A DNA stretch of 64,000 nt from JACVRW01 sp963751835 (GTDB taxonomy: Bacteria; Actinomycetota; Thermoleophilia; Solirubrobacterales; Thermoleophilaceae), in assembly GCA_963751835.1 (NCBI GenBank), contig CAVVWD010000014.1, positions 124,001-188,000 of the forward strand. The letters run 5' to 3'. A program made the position numbers and the translations under genes. The notes under the pieces are model-generated. The model was not told the DNA's origin. It did no database searches and saw only the letters and a list, made by a program, of their open reading frames with translations. Positions within the stretch are counted from its first letter, which is position 1. Each line of letters begins with the position of its first letter. Shown piece after piece: positions 45,472-54,527 of this stretch.

Positions 45472-46497
45472 TCACAGCCGCGCCTCCGGGCGCTGGAGCA
45501 AGACCGCCCCGAGGACGATCGCCCCCTTCACGACCTGCTGGACCTCGGTCGAGAGGTCAAGCTGGGTCATCAAGCTGAAGATCAGTGCGAACGTGAGCAC
45601 GCCGAGGAAGGTGCCCACGATCTTGGCCCGGCCGCCGGCCAGGCTGGTGCCGCCGATCACGACGGCGCCGATGGCGTCGAGCTCGTAGAGGTTGCCGCTC
45701 ACCGGCGAGGCGCTGCCGAGGCGAGCGCACAGCAGCACCGCGGCGACGCCCACGAGCACGCCCATCAGCACGTAGACGGTGAAGATCGTGCGGCGCACGG
45801 GCACACCGGCGATCCTGGCCGCTTCGCGGTTCCCGCCCACCGCCACGACGAAGCGCCCGTAGCGGGTGCGGTTGAGCAGCACCCAGGCGCCGAGCGTGAT
45901 CCCGAGGAAGACGTAGACCGAGATCGGGATGCCGAGGATGCGGCCCGTGCCGAACCAGAGCAGCGAGAAGGCGGCGGGGTCGCCGAACGAGCCCCCGTTG
46001 AGGTCGAGCAGGCTCACCGGCAACTTGTCGTTCAGGAGTAAGGCTATGCCTCTGGCTATCGAGAACATCGCCAGCGTCGCGATGAACGGGACCACCCGGC
46101 CGTACGAGATCGAGATCGCGTTGACCGTGCCGAGCAGCGTGGCGAAGCCGATCGCCCCGACGATGAAGACGAGCGTCGAGCCCTCCGGGTCGACCAGGAT
46201 GCCCCCGAACATGCCCGCGGCGGCCAGCACGGACCCGACGGAGAGATCGATCCCCGAGGTGGCGATCACGAACGTCATGCCCATCGCGAGCACACCCACG
46301 ACGCTCGCCTGGGTGAGCATGTTGCGGATGTTGTCCCAGGTGGGGAAGCTGTCCGGCTTGAGGATCGCGCCCGCGACGAACAGCAGCACGACCACGATCA
46401 CGAGCGCGTACTCCTGGAGCGCGAAGCCGCCGAGGCGCCGCTGGGCTCCCGCGCCCTCGATCGCCGCCGCCGGCGCGCCGCTCTCCCCCGCCGTCAT
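45472..46497 (-). CDS. Sugar ABC transporter permease (RbsC-like)
   Basis: 341 residues with about nine hydrophobic helices. Family motifs: VIATSGIDLSVGSVLAAAGM, GRVVPFIATLAMFSIARGIA, VGGNREAARIAGVPV and GTSLAGGRAKIVGTFLGVL, as in ribose/xylose/inositol permeases. Start overlaps the ATPase stop by 4 bases. Confidence 0.93.
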   Translation of the reverse strand: MTAGESGAPAAAIEGAGAQRRLGGFALQEYALVIVVVLLFVAGAILKPDSFPTWDNIRNMLTQASVVGVLAMGMTFVIATSGIDLSVGSVLAAAGMFGGILVDPEGSTLVFIVGAIGFATLLGTVNAISISYGRVVPFIATLAMFSIARGIALLLNDKLPVSLLDLNGGSFGDPAAFSLLWFGTGRILGIPISVYVFLGITLGAWVLLNRTRYGRFVVAVGGNREAARIAGVPVRRTIFTVYVLMGVLVGVAAVLLCARLGSASPVSGNLYELDAIGAVVIGGTSLAGGRAKIVGTFLGVLTFALIFSLMTQLDLSTEVQQVVKGAIVLGAVLLQRPEARL

Positions 46498-48014
46498 CTG
46501 ACCTCCTCCACGAAGTCCTCCGAATCCGTCGGCACCACCGCGTGCCGGAGTAGCTCCTGCTCGGTCGCCCGCGAGCCGTCGATCTCGAAGACGAGCTCGC
46601 CCTCCCGCATCACGAGGATCCGGCTGCAGATCCCCACCAGTTCCTCGAGCTCCGAAGACACCACGAGCACGGCCAGGCCCTCGCCGGCCAGATCGGTGAT
46701 CACGCGGTAGAGCTCGGCCTTGGTCGCCACGTCCACGCCGCGGGTGGGCTCGTCGAGGAGCAGCACGCGGCAGCGGCGCAGGAGCCAGCGGGCGAGCACC
46801 ACCTTCTGCTGGTTGCCTCCGGAGAGCTCGCGCACGATCCGGTCCGGATCGTCGGGCACGGTATGGAGCGCGCGCAGGTGCTCCTCGGCGGCTGACCGCT
46901 CGGCGCGCACGTTGAGCAGCCCGCGCTGGAAGCGCCCGAGGTCCGCCAGGCTGACGTTCTTGGTGAGGCTCCAGTCGAGCAGGAGGCCCTGCGACTTGCG
47001 GTCCTCGGGCGCGAACCCGAGCCCGGCCTCGATGGCCCGGTCTGGGCGGTTCGGCGGCAGGCGCGTACCGTCGACGTACACCTCTCCCTCGTCCGGCTGG
47101 TCCAGCCCGTAGATCAGGCGCAGCAACTCGGTGCGCCCGGCGCCCACGAGCCCACCGAGGCCCACCACCTCGCCCGCGCGCAGCTCCAGGCTCACCGAGC
47201 GGACCTCTGGGAGGCGCCGCAGGCCGCGCACCTCGAGCACCACGTCCCCGCGATCCGCCGGCCGCTCGGGATAGAGCCGTTCCACCGCGCGGCCGACCAT
47301 CAGCTCGACGAGCTTGTCCGTGGCCGTCCCGGCGGGCAGACCGGTGGCGGCTGTGCGACCGTCGCTGAGCACGGTCACGCGGTTGCCGATGCGCCGGATC
47401 TCGTCCAGGCGGTGCGTGATGTAGACGACAGCGACGCCGTCGGCGGTCAGCCGCCGGACGACCTCGAACAGGGTCTCGATCTCGCCGTCGTCGAGGATCG
47501 CCGAGGGCTCGTCCATGATCAGCAGCCGTACGTCGTGCGACAGCGCCCGGGCGATCGACACGATCTGCCGAGCCGCCGGGCGCAGCGAGCCGATCTTCGC
47601 GCGCGGGGCGATGCCCTCATGACCGAGGCGCGTGAGCAGTGCGGTCGTCTCGGCGCTCATCTTGTCGAGGTCGAGGAAGGGGCCGCGGCGCGGCTCGTGG
47701 GCGAGGAACACGCTCTGCGCGACCGTCAGCTCGTCGACCAGGTCGAGCTCCTGGTAGATCGTGGCCACTCCCCGGGCGAGCGATGCGGCGGGGTCGCCGA
47801 CCGGCAGCGGCTCCCCCCCGAGGAATATCTCGCCGCCGGTCGGCTCCACCACCCCCGACACGCATTTGATGAGGGTCGACTTGCCCGCGCCGTTAGGACC
47901 GAGCAGGCAGTGCACCTCACCCGCACGCACGTCGAAGTCCACGCCCTTGAGCGCCTTGACCCCTGGGAACTCCTTCACGAGGCCGCGCACGTCGAGCGTA
48001 GGCGTGCCTTCCAT
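46494..48014 (-). CDS. Sugar ABC transporter ATP-binding protein (RbsA/MglA-like, two domains)
   Basis: 506 residues from ATG 48014, which shares one base with the stop of the oxidoreductase gene. Domain 1: Walker A LGPNGAGKSTL and LLIMDEPSAIL; its signature is loose (LRPAARQIVSIARAL). Domain 2: degenerate P-loop LVGAGRTELL, good signature ELSGGNQQKVVLARWL and Walker B VLLLDEPTRGVDV. This asymmetry is normal for sugar importers. Confidence 0.93.
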   Translation of the reverse strand: MEGTPTLDVRGLVKEFPGVKALKGVDFDVRAGEVHCLLGPNGAGKSTLIKCVSGVVEPTGGEIFLGGEPLPVGDPAASLARGVATIYQELDLVDELTVAQSVFLAHEPRRGPFLDLDKMSAETTALLTRLGHEGIAPRAKIGSLRPAARQIVSIARALSHDVRLLIMDEPSAILDDGEIETLFEVVRRLTADGVAVVYITHRLDEIRRIGNRVTVLSDGRTAATGLPAGTATDKLVELMVGRAVERLYPERPADRGDVVLEVRGLRRLPEVRSVSLELRAGEVVGLGGLVGAGRTELLRLIYGLDQPDEGEVYVDGTRLPPNRPDRAIEAGLGFAPEDRKSQGLLLDWSLTKNVSLADLGRFQRGLLNVRAERSAAEEHLRALHTVPDDPDRIVRELSGGNQQKVVLARWLLRRCRVLLLDEPTRGVDVATKAELYRVITDLAGEGLAVLVVSSELEELVGICSRILVMREGELVFEIDGSRATEQELLRHAVVPTDSEDFVEEVR

Positions 48015-49171
48015 CAGCCCGGCACCGCCTCCGTGGTTGCCACGTCCGTCCATGCGGCGCCGTTGCGAGACGAGGCGAGCACCGACTCCGTGATCCGCAC
48101 GGCGCGGCGGCCATCGGAGAACCGCGGCAGGCCCTCCGGTGCAGTCTCACCGCGTATCGCGGCGTACGCGTCGGCGACGAACCCGGCGAAGCAGTCGGAG
48201 TAACCCTGAGGATGGCCGGCGGGAAGCGTCGTCAAGCGGGCCGCATCCGCCGACAGGCCGGCGCTGTCGCGCGCCGTCAGCGCGATTCCGTCGCGCCGCC
48301 CCACCCACAGCAACTCCGGATTCTCCTGATCGAAGGTCAGCGCCTCGGCGGAGGCGTCGAACTCGATCCAGAGGCGGTTCTTCCGGCCCGGTGAAACCTG
48401 GCTCACCACAACCGACCCGAGTGCGCCGCCGTCCGTCTCGAATTGGACCAGCGCGAGGTCCTCCGTCTCCACGGCACGCTGTGTGTCGCTGCCGTCGCCG
48501 CGCGCGAACGCGGGGCGGTGGGCGGCCTGCTCGCGTTCGGGCACGACGGTCGCGGTCCGCGCCGAGAGCCGCGAGATCCGGTGCCCCGAGACGAACTCCG
48601 CCAGGTCGCACCAGTGGGAGCCGATATCGGCGAACGCACGCGAGGCGCCGCCGAGTGTTTCCTCGACGCGCCAATTGTCATCGCCCGGCTCCGAGAGCCA
48701 GTCCTGGAGATAGGTGCCGTGCAGCAGACGCAGCTCCCCGCTTCGGCCGTCGCGGAGGCGCTCTCGTGCCTCGCGCACCATCGGGTAGTAGCGGTAGACG
48801 AAGGGGACGGCGTTGCCCAGGCCGGACGACGCCGCCAGCTCGACCAGTTGGCGTGCGCCCGCGTCGTCGAGTGCCAGGGGCTTCTCGCAGATCACGTGCT
48901 TGCCTGCTTCGAGCGCGGCGCGCGCAAGCGGCACATGCAGGTTGTTGGGCGTGCAGATGTGGACGACGTCGACCTCGGGCGAGTCGACGAGCGCCTCGGC
49001 GGAGTCAAACGCGCGCTCCGCATGGACGCGTGCGGCCGCGGCGCGCGCGCTCTCCGGCGAAGAGGCCGCAACCCCCGTCACGCGGCCGCCCGCGAGAACC
49101 GCCGATCGGGCGTGCACGGCTCCGATGAATCCCGTGCCGATGATGCCGGCGCGTAGGGAGCCTCCACCCAT
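48014..49171 (-). CDS. Gfo/Idh/MocA-family oxidoreductase
   Basis: 385 residues. N-terminal Rossmann motif AGIIGTGFIGAVHARSA; the conserved EKPL motif in GKHVICEKPLALDDAGARQL; active-site region GGASRAFADIGSHWCDLAEF (Asp/His pair as in inositol dehydrogenases). It probably oxidises the sugar or polyol imported by the following ABC genes, with NAD(P). First gene of the operon; divergent from the ROK regulator, with an inverted repeat in the gap. Confidence 0.92.
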   Translation of the reverse strand: MGGGSLRAGIIGTGFIGAVHARSAVLAGGRVTGVAASSPESARAAAARVHAERAFDSAEALVDSPEVDVVHICTPNNLHVPLARAALEAGKHVICEKPLALDDAGARQLVELAASSGLGNAVPFVYRYYPMVREARERLRDGRSGELRLLHGTYLQDWLSEPGDDNWRVEETLGGASRAFADIGSHWCDLAEFVSGHRISRLSARTATVVPEREQAAHRPAFARGDGSDTQRAVETEDLALVQFETDGGALGSVVVSQVSPGRKNRLWIEFDASAEALTFDQENPELLWVGRRDGIALTARDSAGLSADAARLTTLPAGHPQGYSDCFAGFVADAYAAIRGETAPEGLPRFSDGRRAVRITESVLASSRNGAAWTDVATTEAVPG

Positions 49172-49191
49172 GAGCCGAACCCTTCCACAAG

Positions 49192-49215
49192 CTTTTGCCG
49201 GATGTCAACCAAAAG
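49192..49215. promoter_or_regulatory. Inverted repeat, probable ROK-regulator operator
   Basis: CTTTTG, twelve bases, CAAAAG, in a locally AT-richer stretch between the oxidoreductase start (49171) and the ROK gene. On the minus strand TTGACA overlaps it. The repeat covers the most upstream ROK start codon (49202), hinting that translation begins further in. Confidence 0.45.
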
Positions 49216-50512
49216 TGAGGCGGTTCAATGGCTTCTTAATAGTGATCCTGGCGAACCTGGGCAAAAGTCTGCCTGCGATCGTGCTTTACTGCTCTCGTTG
49301 GCCGCGCCCGACGACCACCCCGAGACGGTCCGCCCGCCGGCTGGAGACGCGGCCTCGGCGGGCGCGGTGCTGCGGGTCATCCGCGACGCGGGCACGCTGA
49401 CGCGCGCGGAGCTGGTGCGCCGGACGGGGCTCGCCCGCTCCACGGTCGCTCAGCGAATCGACACATTGCTGAAGCACGAGCTGATCGTCGAAGCGGGGGT
49501 CAACGATTCCACCGGCGGGCGCCCGCCCACGTCGCTGACCTTCAACGACGGCTCGGGTGTGGTTCTGTCCGCCGACCTCGGCGCAACGCATTCGCGCTTG
49601 GCGGTCAGCGACCTCGGCGGCGGACAGCTCGCGGAGATCGGGATCGACCTCGACATCGCGGAGGGACCGGACGCCGTCCTCGGCATCGTTCACGGGCAGT
49701 TCGGTCACCTGCTCGAAGACGTTGGCCGTGGGGTCGACGACGTACGCGGTATCGGCCTGGGCGTCCCGGGGCCGGTGGCCTTCGACCGGGGCGAGCCCAC
49801 CAGCCCGCCGATCATGCCGGGCTGGGATGGATTCTCCATCCCTGACTGGTTCGCCGCGCCCTACGGCGTGCCCGTGCTCGTGGACAACGACGTGAACATC
49901 ATGGCTCAGGGCGAGCACTGGACGCACTGGCGCGAGTGCGGCCATCTCCTCTTCATCAAGGTGGGGACGGGCATCGGCTGCGGCATCGTGGCCGAGGGCC
50001 ACATCCATCGCGGTGCCAAGGGCGCGGCGGGCGACGTCGGCCACATTCGCCTTGCCGGACACGACGTGGTGTGCCGCTGCGGCAACGTCGGCTGCCTCGA
50101 GGCGGTGTCGGGCGGTGCGGCGCTGGCGCGCCGGCTCTCCGAGCAGGGGATCGAGGCGCACACGAGCCGCGACGTGGTGCGCCTGGTCAAGGCCGGCGAC
50201 GGGACCGCCACCCAACTCGTCCGGGAGGCCGGTCGCAACCTCGGCGATGTCCTGGCGGGATGTGTGAACTTCTTCAACCCCGAGGTCATCGTGATCGGCG
50301 GCGACGTCAGCCAGGCCTCGCACCAGTTGCTCGCGGGCGTGCGCGAGGTGATCTTTCAGCGCTCGCTGCCGCTTGCCACCGAGGAGCTACGGGTCGTGCC
50401 GAGCCAGCTGGAGGACCGTGCGGGAGTGATAGGAGCAGCGATCATGATGATCGAGCACGTGCTGTCACCGGCGGCGATCGACCGCGCGATCCGGCGCGGA
50501 GTCGCGGCCTAG
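49202..50512 (+). CDS. ROK-family transcriptional regulator
   Basis: Up to 436 residues. The N-terminal winged helix reads GTLTRAELVRRTGLARSTVA followed by QRIDTLLKHELIVE; the sugar-kinase-like ROK domain has LSADLGATHSRLAVSD, GIGLGVPGPVAFDRGEP, KVGTGIGCGIVAEGHIH and the zinc motif CRCGNVGCLEAV. The ATG at 49202 is in the operator region; a TTG at 49298 would start closer to the helix-turn-helix. Expected to repress the divergent sugar operon until its sugar binds. Its TAG lies in the 12-bp direct repeat that borders repeat copy B. Confidence 0.9.
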   Translation: MSTKSEAVQWLLNSDPGEPGQKSACDRALLLSLAAPDDHPETVRPPAGDAASAGAVLRVIRDAGTLTRAELVRRTGLARSTVAQRIDTLLKHELIVEAGVNDSTGGRPPTSLTFNDGSGVVLSADLGATHSRLAVSDLGGGQLAEIGIDLDIAEGPDAVLGIVHGQFGHLLEDVGRGVDDVRGIGLGVPGPVAFDRGEPTSPPIMPGWDGFSIPDWFAAPYGVPVLVDNDVNIMAQGEHWTHWRECGHLLFIKVGTGIGCGIVAEGHIHRGAKGAAGDVGHIRLAGHDVVCRCGNVGCLEAVSGGAALARRLSEQGIEAHTSRDVVRLVKAGDGTATQLVREAGRNLGDVLAGCVNFFNPEVIVIGGDVSQASHQLLAGVREVIFQRSLPLATEELRVVPSQLEDRAGVIGAAIMMIEHVLSPAAIDRAIRRGVAA

Positions 50513-50521
50513 CTATCGCTA

Positions 50522-50910
50522 TGCCATCCGTCGCTTCTCGTTAGGAGCTCTTTTGGTGCGGCTGGGTGGGTTGGCGCCGGGCCGGCCCCGCGTATTGGCT
50601 GGGGAAGGAGGTGTTGCTCGTCGGCCGCGGCTGGCCGGACGTGATCGAAGATCGTTCGGCGGCTGTGCTCGGGGAGCGCGAGCTTTCCTGACTTTGACGG
50701 CCAGGAGCGGGCAAAGTCAGCACGGTGGCGTCGGGTCAAGTGTTGGGGCTGCCGCGGTGCCGATGCAGATTCGGCAACGTCGGAAACGGGTCGAGGATTA
50801 TTCGCCGAGAGAGTCAAGCGGCCGCTGTCCCACACACCCTCCCCAGCCCTGACCCGCCGGCGGAAACCGACCCCGGAAGAAGCACCCACCGGGAAGCGGC
50901 GGGAGAGCTA
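50522..50910 (+). mobile_element. Intergenic repeat element, copy B, with flanking 12-bp direct repeats
   Basis: 389 bp flanked by identical TAGCTATCGCTA at 50510-50521 and 50911-50922, as a target-site duplication would be. The ends are inverted relatives: CCGTCGCTTCTCG near the left, and CCGCCGCTTCCCG on the opposite strand near the right; each is followed inward by a GCTGGGGA-containing block. Inner blocks are shared with copies A and C. It sits exactly between the stops of two convergent genes. No transposase is encoded, so it would need one in trans. Confidence 0.75.
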
Positions 50911-50919
50911 TAGCTATCG

Positions 50920-53883
50920 CTAATGGACCGTTATCTCGTCCGCCAGCCCGAGGCGGTGCGCCACCGCCGCCGCCTGCGTGCGCGAGCGGACGTCGAGCTT
51001 GGCCAGGATTCGCGACACGTGAACACTCGCGGTCTTCTCCGCCATGAAGAGCTCGCGGCCGATCTCGCGGTTGGTGGCGCCGCGTGCCACGAGCGCCAGG
51101 ACCTGACGCTCGCGCGCCGTCAGGCCGAAGGGGTCGTCCGGTTCCGCGGCCCGGGCGTGCGGCTCGGCGGGCACGTCCAGCCCCAACCGGCCGCGGCTCG
51201 CCAGGCCCTCGATCTCATGGGTCAGCCATCCGGCGCCCAGCCGGCGCGCCGTCTCGAGCGCCGCGCCGGCGGCCTCCGCCGCGGCGGCACGATCGTCGCG
51301 CGCCAGGTGCGCCTCGGCCTCCCGCCAACGGGCCAGTGCGGCCGGGTAGGGCCGCTCGAGCGCTTCCCAGGCCGCCGTCGCGGCCGCCCAGAGCGCGGGA
51401 TCGTTGGCGCCAGATCCGCGGGACGCATCGGCCTCGGCAGTGGCGAGGTGCGCGCGCTGGATCGGCCCGCCGTTCTCGGCTGCCGTTCGAACCTGCTCCC
51501 GGAACACGCCTAGCCGCTCGAGCGCCCGGGCAGCCTCGGGATCGCCACCGACGTCTCGCGCCCGCTCCGCGGCGTCGGCCTCCACCGCCACGCCGGCGGT
51601 GGCCAGGTTGCCGAAACGGGCGAGGTCGTCGGTGCTGTGCTCGAGCCGGCCGAGCAGCGTCTCGACGGTCTCGCGGGCAGCGTCGAGATCGCCCCTCCGG
51701 CGCAGCAGCTCGGCCTGGAGACCGCCGATCGGTGCCAGGAACTGCGGCTCGGTCGAGTCCTCGAGCGTCGGGCGCATGCGCTCCAGCCACTCGGCGGCCT
51801 CGGCGTGTTCACCCCGGCCCATGGCCAGGTTGAGGCGGCCCAGCTCGATCACGAGCATCGTGCGGTCGTCGAAGCGGCGGCCCGGTTCGGGCAGCGCCCG
51901 GGCCGCCTCCTCCCAGTCGCCCAAGTCGAATGCGATTTCGCCCTTCATCAGGTTGAGCCACTGGTGGGTATTGGGGCTGGCCGCGAGCTCGTCGGCGCCT
52001 CGGCGCGCCGCCTCGATCGCGTCGCGGCTGCGGCCGGCGGCGTGCAGCGCATCGGCCAGGTTCACCGCCGCAGCGTCGATCTCGAGCGGGTCGCCGCGCT
52101 CGACGGCGATCTCGCCCGCCCGCCTGAGTGCGGCGGTGCCCTCCTCGATCTCGCCCAGCGGAATCAGAGCCGTCCCCAGCACGTTGAGTGCAACGCCGAG
52201 CGAGGCGGCGTCGCCGCATGCCTCCGCCACGCCTTGTGCCTCGCGCGCCCGCTCCACGCCCTCGCGCAGGCGCCCCTGGAACATCTGGCCCCGGGCCCAC
52301 ATCGCCAGGAGGGCGGCGCGCTCGGGCGAGTCCTCGCCGGGAGGCAGCAGCCGCTGGCCGGCGCGCAGGGTCTCGAGCGCCTCGTCGGCGCGGTTGAGGT
52401 GCCACTGGAAGCGTGCCAGGCGCGCCATCATCCTCGCCGCCTTTTGCGGCTCGGCCGTCGTGTCGACGCCCTCGAGGGCGGTGCGTAGGAGCGCCTCCGC
52501 CCGGCTTCGCCGGCCCCCAAGGTTGTGGACCTCGGCCGCCCGCCACATCAGGTCGACGCGCTCGAGCCCGGCCACGGCCTCGGCGTTCGGGACCTGGTCC
52601 CAAAGCTCCAGGGCGCGCTCGAGCAGCGCAGCCGCCTCGCTCGGGGCGCGCACGGCCTCGGCGGCCGCCGCGGCGCGCACGCTTGCCGCCAGCGCGGTGG
52701 TGTGGTCGCCGGCCGCGAGGCGGTGGGAGGCGATCGCGGCGCTGATTGCGACGCTCGTGTCGCCGGACGCCGACCGCCGCTCGAGCGCTTCGGCGAGCGC
52801 GCGGTGCAGCTCGATCCGCTCGCCCGGCAGCAGATCGTCCTGCACCACCTCGCGCAGGAGCGCGTGGCGGAACGTGTGGCTGCCATCGGCGTCCACGACC
52901 ACGAGATGATTGGCGACCGCGGCGCGCAGGCTCTCCTGGACTTCGTGCGCGTCAAGCGCCGCGGCCTCGGCGAGCAGCTCGTGGTCGAGCCGGCCGCCGA
53001 CCGCGAGCACACGCAGGAGGCGTTGTGCGGTCTCGGGTAGCCGATCGATCCGCAGCATGAGCGCGTCGCGCAGCGTCCGGGGGAGGGCGCCGCGGCCGTC
53101 GAGGCCCGCCGCCAAGAGCTCCTCCATGAACAGCGGGTTGCCCTCCGAGCGGGCGTAGAGCCGCTCCACCAGCTCGGCGGCCGGCGGGGTGCCGAGGATG
53201 TCGCTCAGCGCGCTTGACAGCTCGTCGCGCGTCAGGGGCGCGAGCTCGACCCGGCGCACGCGTGCGTCACGCTCCAGCTCGGCCAGGAGGGGACGGAGGG
53301 GATGACGGCGGTGCAACTCGTCGAGCCGGTACGAGGCCACGACGAGCACGCGCTCGTCGAAGAGGCTCCGCGCCAGGTAGGCGAGTAGCGCGCGGGTGGA
53401 GCTGTCGGCCCAATGGATGTCCTCCAGCACGAGCAGCACGGGGGCGCGCTCGCCAAGCTCGTGCAGCAGCGTGAGGACGGCCTCGAACAGTCGACCCTGG
53501 GCGCCCGGGTCGCGGCCGTGAGGGCCGGCGGGCCCTTCGCCCAGAGCCGGCATCAGTGGAGTGAGCTCGGCGCGCGCGGCGGCGGGGAGGGCGGCGAGCA
53601 CCGCGTCGTCGTCCCGGGCCAGCGGCCGAAGCGCCGCCAGGAGGGGAGCGTAGGGAAGCTCGCCGTCGCCGAGGTCGACGCACTCGCCCGAGAGGGTGTG
53701 GCCACCGCGCTCCTCGGCGCCCGCGACGAGCTCGGCCACCAGTCGGGTCTTGCCCACCCCGGAGTCGCCTGCCACGAGGGCGAGGGAGGGGGCGCCCGAT
53801 TCCGCGTCCGCGAACGCGGCCTCGAGCTCGGCCAACTCTCCCTCGCGACCGACCAAGCGGGAACTCGTAACCCGAGTGGCCAT
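50920..53883 (-). CDS. Large ATP-binding LuxR-family regulator
   Basis: 987 residues, intact. AAA module: LVGREGELAELEAAF, Walker A VAGDSGVGKTRLV, Walker B VLLVLEDIHWADSS, then TPR-type helices over residues of about 380-880, and a LuxR helix-turn-helix at the end (FGLTARERQVLALVARGATN; EKTASVHVSRILAKLDVRSR). Same LAL architecture as the gene at 36028. The divergent PadR-ABC operon begins 125 bases away and could be a target. Confidence 0.93.
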   Translation of the reverse strand: MATRVTSSRLVGREGELAELEAAFADAESGAPSLALVAGDSGVGKTRLVAELVAGAEERGGHTLSGECVDLGDGELPYAPLLAALRPLARDDDAVLAALPAAARAELTPLMPALGEGPAGPHGRDPGAQGRLFEAVLTLLHELGERAPVLLVLEDIHWADSSTRALLAYLARSLFDERVLVVASYRLDELHRRHPLRPLLAELERDARVRRVELAPLTRDELSSALSDILGTPPAAELVERLYARSEGNPLFMEELLAAGLDGRGALPRTLRDALMLRIDRLPETAQRLLRVLAVGGRLDHELLAEAAALDAHEVQESLRAAVANHLVVVDADGSHTFRHALLREVVQDDLLPGERIELHRALAEALERRSASGDTSVAISAAIASHRLAAGDHTTALAASVRAAAAAEAVRAPSEAAALLERALELWDQVPNAEAVAGLERVDLMWRAAEVHNLGGRRSRAEALLRTALEGVDTTAEPQKAARMMARLARFQWHLNRADEALETLRAGQRLLPPGEDSPERAALLAMWARGQMFQGRLREGVERAREAQGVAEACGDAASLGVALNVLGTALIPLGEIEEGTAALRRAGEIAVERGDPLEIDAAAVNLADALHAAGRSRDAIEAARRGADELAASPNTHQWLNLMKGEIAFDLGDWEEAARALPEPGRRFDDRTMLVIELGRLNLAMGRGEHAEAAEWLERMRPTLEDSTEPQFLAPIGGLQAELLRRRGDLDAARETVETLLGRLEHSTDDLARFGNLATAGVAVEADAAERARDVGGDPEAARALERLGVFREQVRTAAENGGPIQRAHLATAEADASRGSGANDPALWAAATAAWEALERPYPAALARWREAEAHLARDDRAAAAEAAGAALETARRLGAGWLTHEIEGLASRGRLGLDVPAEPHARAAEPDDPFGLTARERQVLALVARGATNREIGRELFMAEKTASVHVSRILAKLDVRSRTQAAAVAHRLGLADEITVH

Positions 53884-53969
53884 GCCCCGCAGTATGGCGG
53901 CGGGCTACTTCTCGAAGACCTGGCCACTCGTGGGCCTTGCGCTCGCAGGCGGGCTGGCGCATATGCACC

Positions 53970-54011
53970 TTGACCGGCATAGATAGCGCGTATATATTCT
54001 CGCTATCTATG
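53970..54011 (+). promoter_or_regulatory. Leaderless promoter with PadR operator
   Basis: TTGACC at 53970-53975, 17 bases, TATATT at 53993-53998, and the ATG only 10 bases further, so the mRNA probably starts at or just before the start codon. A perfect 11-bp inverted repeat, CATAGATAGCG (53978-53988) and CGCTATCTATG (54001-54011), brackets the -10 box and includes the ATG. No ribosome site precedes it. Confidence 0.75.
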
Positions 54012-54527
54012 CGCGAGCACTTCCTCGCCCTTCTCGCCCGCGAGAGCGGCTACGGGTACGAACTGGGGCAAACGCTGCAGCAGGAATTCGGAGAGCTGTT
54101 GCCGGCGCTGAACGCGGGGCAGATCTACTCGACGCTTGCGCGGCTGGAGCGCGATGGTCTGGTTGTGGGCCACAGCGTCACGGGCGACAGTCGCCGCAAG
54201 CGCGTGTACGAGCTCACCGAGGCGGGCCGCGCTGCGCTGGCGCGCTGGGTCGAGACTCCGGTTCCGGGGACGCGGCTCAAGGACGAGTTCTTCATGAAGT
54301 TCGTCGTCGTCGTCTCCGCCGGGCTGGCGGAGCCGAAGGACGTGATCGAGAGACAGCGACGCGAGTATCTGCAGTCGCTTCGCGACCTCGACGCGCTGCT
54401 TGCAACCAACGGCAAGGGTGCCGCCGCCGAGCTGCTCGTGGAGGGCGCGGTCCTTCACGCGAAAGCGGACCTGGAATGGCTCGACTTGATCGAGCAGCGC
54501 CTGACGGCGCGGGAGGAATGGAGATGA
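54009..54527 (+). CDS. PadR-family transcriptional regulator
   Basis: 172 residues. Winged helix: HFLALLARESGYGYELGQTL, LNAGQIYSTLARLERDGLVV and RKRVYELTEAGRAALARW; the C-terminal helical part (Vir_C-like) runs from KDEFFMKFVVVV to the end. PadR proteins repress detoxification or efflux genes until a ligand binds. First gene of an operon with the ATPase and permease (ATGA overlaps), and its own start codon is within the operator, so autoregulation is likely. Confidence 0.92.
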   Translation: MREHFLALLARESGYGYELGQTLQQEFGELLPALNAGQIYSTLARLERDGLVVGHSVTGDSRRKRVYELTEAGRAALARWVETPVPGTRLKDEFFMKFVVVVSAGLAEPKDVIERQRREYLQSLRDLDALLATNGKGAAAELLVEGAVLHAKADLEWLDLIEQRLTAREEWR

